The notes under the pieces: generated by a model
What the model was told of the DNA's origin: nothing
The model's database searches: none
Seen by the model: the letters and a program-made list of their open reading frames with translations, nothing else
Shown here: one piece after another, positions 5,658-9,204 of the stretch
How positions within the stretch are numbered: the first letter of the stretch is position 1
Layout of the letters: each line of letters opens with the position of its first letter
Position numbers and translations under genes: made by a program
Assembly (NCBI GenBank): GCA_903891735.1
Contig: CAITFQ010000025.1
Coordinates: forward strand, 1-9,204
Origin: Candidatus Uhrbacteria bacterium
GTDB lineage: Bacteria > Patescibacteriota > Patescibacteriia > UBA9934
Reading direction: 5' to 3'
DNA length: 9,204 nt

Positions 5658-5845
5658 AAAGCTTTTAGTGAGGCACTCAGTCTTGTAGTAGGTCGTAGGA
5701 GTGGAGACTGGCAGGGTAGTCCTCTGACAACGCCAGCCGTCGGCCCTGCGTCGAACCCGCGAGTACGACGAGCTCAGTGGGTTCGTGCGGTTGACGATGG
5801 CGCAGCTAGGAAGAGGACTGCCCTGGCAGTCTCGAAACGACTTAC
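5649..5845 (-). repeat. Leader repeat, copy B (upstream of the GIY-YIG gene)
   Basis: This 197-bp homologue of 2620-2884 has the same orientation and likewise ends over the start codon ATG TCC GAT of the next gene. The outer inverted repeat has arms 5704-5725 and 5812-5833: 22 positions with one mismatch and one G-U when read on the plus strand. Inside are the conserved block 5725-5748 and GCTAGGAAGAGG. The variable centre (5749-5800) has its own nested arms, CTGCG/CGCAG and CGAACCC/GGGTTCG. The whole unit could fold as a long branched hairpin in RNA or as a cruciform in DNA. It fills the gap between the YgjP-like gene and the GIY-YIG gene. Confidence 0.85.
5669..5687 (-). promoter_or_regulatory. 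Possible promoter/operator inside leader repeat B
   Basis: On the minus strand TACAAG (5682-5687) lies 24 nt before the GIY-YIG ATG and is followed by TGAGTGCCTCA (5669-5679), with TGAG/CTCA arms. This is the same arrangement as in copy A. Its function is inferred only from conservation and spacing. Confidence 0.3.
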
Positions 5846-5854
5846 TAACGTCAA

Positions 5855-6397
5855 TCAAATCATAAACTTCTTTAATTCATTCCTCAGGCGTTTAGCATTC
5901 GGCAGCGTCTCTTGCATCCGTCGCCAAAAAGCCGGTGAATGGTTATGTTCAGCAATATGACACAATTCATGCACGATGAGATAATCCTGCAACTCGACCG
6001 ACAAAAAAACTATTCTGTAATTGAACGATAAGTTGCCGGCACGATTACAACTCCCCCACCTGCTCCGTTGATTACGAATGCTCAATTTGCCAATCGGTAA
6101 CCCATAATGCTCGTTGAAATGTTCAAGCCTCATCTTGACCAGCGCCAACGCCGCCTTCTTATTCTTCTTATACTCATCAACCCCACCCGTCCCAACACTC
6201 ATCCTCGGCAATACTAAAATCGATTTTCGAACTCCATCAATCCACCCCAACTTACTCTTCACCAGCTCCCCAATCATGCGCAAACTCAGCCTCAGTGGCG
6301 CCGTCACCAACACCGCCCCGTCACCATCAACCCGAATTCTGAGGCCTTTAGCTCGCCTAAATCGCTTTATTTTATAGGGTATATCGACTTCAGCCAT
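5855..6397 (-). CDS. YgjP/WLM-type zinc metallopeptidase (DUF45)
   Basis: This 180-residue protein belongs to the gluzincin-like family of stand-alone YgjP proteins. Residues 5-60 form the N-terminal beta region (IPYKIKRFRRAKGLRIRV, then VLVTAPLRLS). RSRWGSC at 111-117 is the family hallmark. HELCH at 143-147 is the zinc site, with Glu144 catalytic and His153 in NHSPAFW as third ligand. A basic C-terminus follows. The proteolytic substrate is not established for the family. The ATG at 6397 is preferred to a TTG at 6445 because the family usually begins just before the IPY strand, and because the promoter -10 lies between the two. The predicted leader is about nine bases, with no Shine-Dalgarno sequence. 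Leader repeat B follows its stop codon. It is divergent from the small acidic protein gene. Confidence 0.9.
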   Translation of the reverse strand: MAEVDIPYKIKRFRRAKGLRIRVDGDGAVLVTAPLRLSLRMIGELVKSKLGWIDGVRKSILVLPRMSVGTGGVDEYKKNKKAALALVKMRLEHFNEHYGLPIGKLSIRNQRSRWGSCNRAGNLSFNYRIVFLSVELQDYLIVHELCHIAEHNHSPAFWRRMQETLPNAKRLRNELKKFMI

Positions 6398-6412
6398 AAA
6401 TAAGTTAAGCTC

Positions 6413-6441
6413 AGTATAGTCTTCATCCACAGCCCAGTCTA
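6413..6441 (-). promoter_or_regulatory. Predicted promoter of the YgjP-like gene
   Basis: On the minus strand TAGACT (6436-6441) and TATACT (6413-6418) are separated by exactly 17 nt. The start site would be about nine bases before the ATG at 6397, which is nearly leaderless. It lies back to back with the plus-strand promoter at 6451-6481. Confidence 0.6.
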
Positions 6442-6450
6442 GCAAAACCC

Positions 6451-6481
6451 TTGTCTTTACTAGCTCATCTCGTGCTACAAT
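6451..6481 (+). promoter_or_regulatory. Predicted promoter of the small acidic protein gene
   Basis: CGTGCTACAAT places TACAAT at 6476-6481 with an extended TGC, 30 nt before the ATG at 6512. TTGTCT at 6451-6456 is a possible -35 but with a long 19-nt spacer. The 11-mer is identical to the one before htrA. Confidence 0.55.
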
Positions 6482-6511
6482 GAACTTAGTTTTAAACTTA
6501 AATGACTAAAT

Positions 6512-6871
6512 ATGGGATTCATGGAAGGAATGAAGGCAATGTTCGGTAAAGAGACACCCAAGCCAACCGAGTGGAAGGGTGGCAATGATCCTAAGAAATT
6601 CGAGGAATCATTCGGCCTCGGAGATAAGCCAGAATCAAAAAGCGTGATAGGAAACCAGCTATCTGCCGACGAAATGGCCGACAACGCTAAGCGTGATGCA
6701 GCCGATGCTCGCCAAGAACAAGCAATTGAATCCGCTATGAAGAGCGGCGACACAGCCCGCGCCGAAAAACTTAAAGCTGAATTAGCAGCTCAAGACAACG
6801 AGCCAATGGCCATGGGTGAAGATGAATCGGACGACGTTGAAACCGCCGCCGAAGATCAAGCCGCCGCTTAA
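6512..6871 (+). CDS. Small highly charged protein of unknown function
   Basis: I do not recognise a family for this 119-residue protein. The N-terminus is short and amphipathic (MGFMEGMKAMFG), followed by a Pro/Lys/Gly-rich polar stretch to about 45. Residues 50-92 are rich in Ala, Glu, Lys and Arg without prolines, consistent with a long helix or coiled coil (LSADEMADNAKRDAADARQE and on). The last 25 residues are strongly acidic and end in alanines. There is no signal peptide, membrane segment or cysteine. Support for a real gene includes the clear upstream extended -10, its position as the only plus-strand gene, codon use resembling its neighbours, and an end that meets the opposing stop codon exactly. 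The first methionine is chosen by distance from the -10; Met4 is an alternative start. No Shine-Dalgarno sequence is present. Confidence 0.75.
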   Translation: MGFMEGMKAMFGKETPKPTEWKGGNDPKKFEESFGLGDKPESKSVIGNQLSADEMADNAKRDAADARQEQAIESAMKSGDTARAEKLKAELAAQDNEPMAMGEDESDDVETAAEDQAAA

Positions 6872-8145
6872 AACTGTTCCGAGAACAAAGCTGCAAAAGC
6901 TTCACGGAATCGCCACCACAGAGACCGCTTGCGCCACTCGCGCAGGCGGATTTCTTTTGCTTGCTTGATATCGTTAGTAAAGTCAGCCGTCATCTCACTA
7001 GCCAAGCTCGGATCCAAAATCGCCAGCACGTTCTCCTCATTCAACTCTTTACTGCGGACGTCGATATTCGCACTACCTACAATATTCCAAACTTCATCAA
7101 TCACCACAAACTTACTGTGTAGCATGGTTTTCTGGTACTCAAAAATTCGCACGCCAGCTGCCAGCAAACCTTCATAATAATAACGACCAGCCCACAACAC
7201 CGGCGGCACATCGATCAGCTCGTTCGGCACCATCACCCGCACGTCGACGCCAGCCTGGGCCCGCGCCTTAAGTACGGCCAAGATGTGATGATCCGGCACA
7301 AAGTACGGATTCTCGAGCCAAATTCGGTTCTGCGCCCCCATGAAACTCAACCACAATAAGGAGCGCATCGGGTGCACCGCATCGCTCGGTGAACTCGCTA
7401 CGCTAATAAATGGCACCGCGCCACGTGCTTTCACCGCTGGAAAATAAGCCTTGCCCACCAAAATCTCGCCCGTACTGCCGCTCCACATCTGCACAAACGC
7501 CGCCTGTAAACGCAGCGCCATCGTGCCCGTCACCTCAAACATATTATCGCGCCAATGCTTCGGGCTTTGCGCGTGCCCCAACCATTCGTCACTAATCGAC
7601 ATACCCCCCGTAAACGCCGTGGAGCCATCAATCACAATTGAACGGCGATGATTGCGTCGCAAATATCGACTAAACTTTCCAAACTCAAACCGGCTGAACC
7701 AAGCCACTACCCCACCCGCCGCCTGCAATACTTTAAATTTATCTTCTGGCGCATAAAATCCACCCAAGCTATCCAAGAATACCCGTACCTCCACTCCCTC
7801 GTGGGCTTTCTCAATCAACAACGTCAACAACTGGTCCGACAACTTGCCGTCCGCCCAAATAAACGTCATGACGTGAATATGATGCTTGGCGCCGCGCATG
7901 GCCGCAAACATCGCCGGAAAAATCTCATCGCCATTAGCCAACACTTTAACCTCTTCACCAAAGTCGATCGCTGATCCCGTCAAAGCCGACAAAGCCGCCA
8001 TAAACTCTGGTGATCCCGTCACAATCGGCGTCCCGGTAATTGCATTCGGCCGCTTCCCGACCGAACTGAAAAGCGTCACCAAGGTATAAGCCAAGATGCA
8101 CAGCAAGATAATAACGATAACTATCAACCACCAAAGCGTTAGCAT
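6868..8145 (-). CDS. cls: Cardiolipin synthase, phospholipase-D superfamily
   Basis: This 425-residue enzyme would make cardiolipin from phosphatidyl substrates at the cytoplasmic membrane. Residues 5-28 form a single N-terminal membrane helix; many bacterial Cls proteins have two. Two PLD domains follow. The first motif is HRRSIVID at 166-173 with TGGMSISDEW after it. Its lysine position is Arg168, so it is HxR rather than HxK. The second motif, HSKFVVID at 343-350, is intact and is followed by GSANIDVRS. ENPYFVPD at 278-285 and ELNEENVLAI at 367-376 are typical of cardiolipin synthases. The ATG at 8145 follows AGGGGG (8148-8153) by two bases, the only Shine-Dalgarno-like site in the window and unusually close. 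It has its own extended -10. Its stop codon overlaps that of the opposing small protein gene. Another PLD-type phosphatidyltransferase is possible. Confidence 0.9.
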   Translation of the reverse strand: MLTLWWLIVIVIILLCILAYTLVTLFSSVGKRPNAITGTPIVTGSPEFMAALSALTGSAIDFGEEVKVLANGDEIFPAMFAAMRGAKHHIHVMTFIWADGKLSDQLLTLLIEKAHEGVEVRVFLDSLGGFYAPEDKFKVLQAAGGVVAWFSRFEFGKFSRYLRRNHRRSIVIDGSTAFTGGMSISDEWLGHAQSPKHWRDNMFEVTGTMALRLQAAFVQMWSGSTGEILVGKAYFPAVKARGAVPFISVASSPSDAVHPMRSLLWLSFMGAQNRIWLENPYFVPDHHILAVLKARAQAGVDVRVMVPNELIDVPPVLWAGRYYYEGLLAAGVRIFEYQKTMLHSKFVVIDEVWNIVGSANIDVRSKELNEENVLAILDPSLASEMTADFTNDIKQAKEIRLREWRKRSLWWRFREAFAALFSEQF

Positions 8146-8147
8146 AT

Positions 8148-8169
8148 CCCCCTAATTTACTCGAGTATA
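8148..8169 (-). promoter_or_regulatory. cls promoter and ribosome binding site
   Basis: On the minus strand TGGTATACT gives an extended -10 (TATACT at 8164-8169), and AGGGGG at 8148-8153 lies just before the ATG at 8145. The predicted leader is about 12 nt. No clear -35 is visible. Confidence 0.55.
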
Positions 8170-8177
8170 CCACAATC

Positions 8178-8203
8178 AAAAAATCCCTCGAAAGGGATTT
8201 TTT
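8178..8203 (-). terminator. Terminator after tRNA-Tyr
   Basis: A perfect 11-bp stem (AAAAAATCCCT and its complement) has a 4-nt loop, with A and T runs on both sides. It directly follows the CCA end of tRNA-Tyr on the minus strand. It could also act in the other direction, but no plus-strand gene reaches it. Confidence 0.88.
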
Positions 8204-8288
8204 GGTGGGCCGGGAAGGGATCGAACCTTCGAAGGCGTGAGCCAGGAGATTTACAGTCTCCCCCGTTTGACCACTTCGGTACCGACCC
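8203..8288 (-). tRNA. trnY: tRNA-Tyr (anticodon GTA)
   Basis: This is an 86-nt class II tRNA with encoded CCA. The acceptor GGGTCGG pairs with CCGGCCC, including one U-G. The D stem is CCG/CGG. The anticodon stem GGAGA/TCTCC holds loop CTGTAAA with anticodon GTA. A long variable arm with GGC/GCC is present. The T stem GAAGG/CCTTC holds TTCGATC. The long variable arm is normal for bacterial tRNA-Tyr. Confidence 0.96.
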
Positions 8289-8305
8289 TTATTGTAACTT
8301 TCACT

Positions 8306-8416
8306 GAGCCTGAGCCCCCGCCGAGCTTTAGCGAGGCGACACGAGCGGCGAATAGTCGAGAGCGTAGGCAAGGTAGTTCCCTACGAAGCCAAGCGGCAGA
8401 CTATTCGGTAAGTGAG
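8306..8416. repeat. Hairpin-rich intergenic element, copy between two tRNA genes
   Basis: This second copy of the element at 2727-2839 is about 88 percent identical by hand count. It keeps the perfect outer arms CGAATAGTC (8349-8357) and GACTATTCG (8399-8407). The inner hairpin GTAG-TTCC-CTAC here replaces GTA-TTTTTG-TAC in the other copy. The element fills nearly all of the spacer between tRNA-Thr and tRNA-Tyr, and its end runs directly into the CCA terminus of tRNA-Thr. It would be present in the tRNA precursor transcript. Confidence 0.82.
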
Positions 8417-8491
8417 TGGAGCCGACTGACGGATTTGAACCGACGACCTACTGTTTACAAAACAGTTGCTCTACCACTGAGCTAAGCCGGC
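8417..8491 (-). tRNA. trnT: tRNA-Thr (anticodon TGT)
   Basis: This is a 75-nt tRNA with encoded CCA. The acceptor GCCGGCT pairs with AGTCGGC with one G-U. The D arm TTAGCTCAGTGGTAGAGC is canonical. Anticodon stem ACTGT/ACAGT holds loop TTTGTAA with anticodon TGT, which reads ACN threonine codons. The T arm contains GGTTCAAATCC. The discriminator base is T. Confidence 0.96.
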
Positions 8492-8500
8492 AGCGCGAAA

Positions 8501-8529
8501 AGAATAACAAATTACTCAATTCTTATCAA
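8501..8529 (-). promoter_or_regulatory. Promoter of the tRNA-Thr/tRNA-Tyr unit
   Basis: On the minus strand TTGATA (8524-8529) and TATTCT (8501-8506) are separated by exactly 17 nt, and TGT forms an extended -10. The start site would be a few bases before tRNA-Thr. The -35 lies within the last codons of the upstream lysozyme-like gene. This is the best-formed promoter in the window. Confidence 0.65.
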
Positions 8530-9204
8530 GTTTGGCTAGTGCCTGCCGGTAATACCCATCCAAATCCTTGGCATAGTTCAAATTCATTGCTCGCCAATTA
8601 GCCCCGTTATACTCCGTAGCAAACAATTCGTAGTGTTCATCAAGCGGGAAGACTGCCGCTGGGTCGTCCAACTTCTCAGCTAAAAATCCTACTATAAACT
8701 GAGTTGCATTCTTCAGGCTGTTCATCTGACCGATCGTCTTACCGAGATTCTTACGTGCCCGTCGACCTGCTCCTTTATTCAAGATATGAAACGGCGAAAT
8801 TGAAAAAGTATGATTATGCGCGTCGTACAGTTCAAATTCTGACGATCCGACATGTTCGCCCGATTCCATCTTGGCAATCGCCAACAAGCTCACCCCAAAC
8901 TTGTCGGCCCCAATCTTCTCAACTATCTCCCGCGCTGCCTCGCCATAACACTCATCGTTCGCTATCAGCTCTTCAATCCCAGTCCTCACATCGATTAAAA
9001 AATTCTCATCCGTCATCAGCCTGTCCGCATTACGCAGCGGAACCGGTAACCACTCAACATCATGTACTGATTGCTCAGCAATATTAAAACCAACCGTCCT
9101 CGTCTTCTGCTTAGTTAAATAAGCATACTGTGGCAATTCACTCAAAGCTGCCGCAATACTCGCCTTAGTATCCCCTAGCTGCACATGATAAAAATCCAAG
9201 CCAA
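8516..9204 (-). CDS. LysM/lysozyme-like peptidoglycan hydrolase, C-terminal part (partial)
   Basis: The frame is open to the right edge. A TTG at 9199 is in frame, but the frame continues beyond it, so the true start is probably outside. Counting from 9199, residues 3-55 (FYHVQLGDTKASIAAAL, ending in WLPVPL) resemble a diverged LysM peptidoglycan-binding unit. Residues about 95-222 resemble the lysozyme-like superfamily. FGVSLLAIAKMESGEH puts Glu112 at the end of a helix, as for the catalytic acid of lytic transglycosylases and muramidases. FATEYNGANW at 193-202, followed by a Tyr-rich tail (NYAKDLDGYYRQAL), recalls the A-x-x-YNG motif and closing helix of N-acetylmuramidase-type domains. The likely role is cell-wall cleavage outside the membrane; any signal peptide would be beyond the window. 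The identification rests on short motifs, and a non-catalytic relative is possible. The tRNA promoter overlaps its last codons. Confidence 0.6.
   Translation of the reverse strand, partial: GLDFYHVQLGDTKASIAAALSELPQYAYLTKQKTRTVGFNIAEQSVHDVEWLPVPLRNADRLMTDENFLIDVRTGIEELIANDECYGEAAREIVEKIGADKFGVSLLAIAKMESGEHVGSSEFELYDAHNHTFSISPFHILNKGAGRRARKNLGKTIGQMNSLKNATQFIVGFLAEKLDDPAAVFPLDEHYELFATEYNGANWRAMNLNYAKDLDGYYRQALAKLDKN

Noticed and set aside
5658..5858. N-terminal extension of the GIY-YIG gene up to an upstream start
   Set aside because: The extra residues are encoded by leader repeat B, resemble no GIY-YIG N-terminus, and the family starts at the ATG at 5657.
7955..8371. Minus-strand frame of 138 codons spanning tRNA-Tyr and the hairpin element
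   Set aside because: It reads through a clear tRNA, a terminator and the start of the cls gene in the wrong frame.

Overview
The window is a compact, gene-dense stretch of a bacterial chromosome. Almost every gene lies on the minus strand, and only one small CDS lies on the plus strand. Several features suggest a Patescibacteria (CPR)-type organism, though no rRNA or other decisive marker is present: short proteins, very short 5' leaders with almost no Shine-Dalgarno sequences, a single-TM cardiolipin synthase, a DUF1653-MazG fusion and a membrane-anchored Gmad2 protein. TGA ends several genes (for example the YgjP-like gene and the lysozyme-like gene) and interrupts none, so this is not a UGA-recoding lineage (code 25). 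Both tRNA genes encode their CCA ends. The phylum assignment is inference.

Layout from left to right: the N-terminus of an aminoglycoside-phosphotransferase-fold kinase (1-222); an HU histone-like gene between its own promoter and a strong terminator (283-673); a membrane-anchored HtrA/DegP-type serine protease with one PDZ domain (791-2026); a DUF1653+MazG nucleotide pyrophosphohydrolase (2071-2628); repeat copy A (2620-2884); then a tight minus-strand array, read right to left, of GIY-YIG protein, Gmad2 membrane protein, MsrB and M29-like aminopeptidase (5657 down to 2922, gaps of 9, 1 and 20 nt). This array is headed by repeat copy B (5649-5845). Next come a YgjP/WLM zinc peptidase (5855-6397), a divergent small acidic orphan protein on the plus strand (6512-6871), a cardiolipin synthase (6868-8145) convergent with it, tRNA-Tyr and tRNA-Thr separated by a copy of a hairpin-rich element, and the C-terminal part of a LysM/lysozyme-like cell-wall hydrolase (8516-9204).

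Most of the functions are protein quality control, oxidative repair (MsrB), proteolysis, nucleotide clean-up (MazG), membrane lipid synthesis (Cls) and cell-wall turnover. This is housekeeping and stress maintenance rather than a defence or mobile island.

The most unusual structure is the repeat family. Copies A and B have the same orientation, and each ends on the start codon of a different gene, including the shared first codons ATG TCC GAT. Each carries a long inverted repeat whose two arms have changed together between copies. Copy A also contains a second element of about 113 bp; a copy of that element sits between the two tRNA genes and abuts the CCA end of tRNA-Thr. The two leader repeats bracket the four-gene array. 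I cannot match either repeat to a known riboswitch or mobile element from memory.
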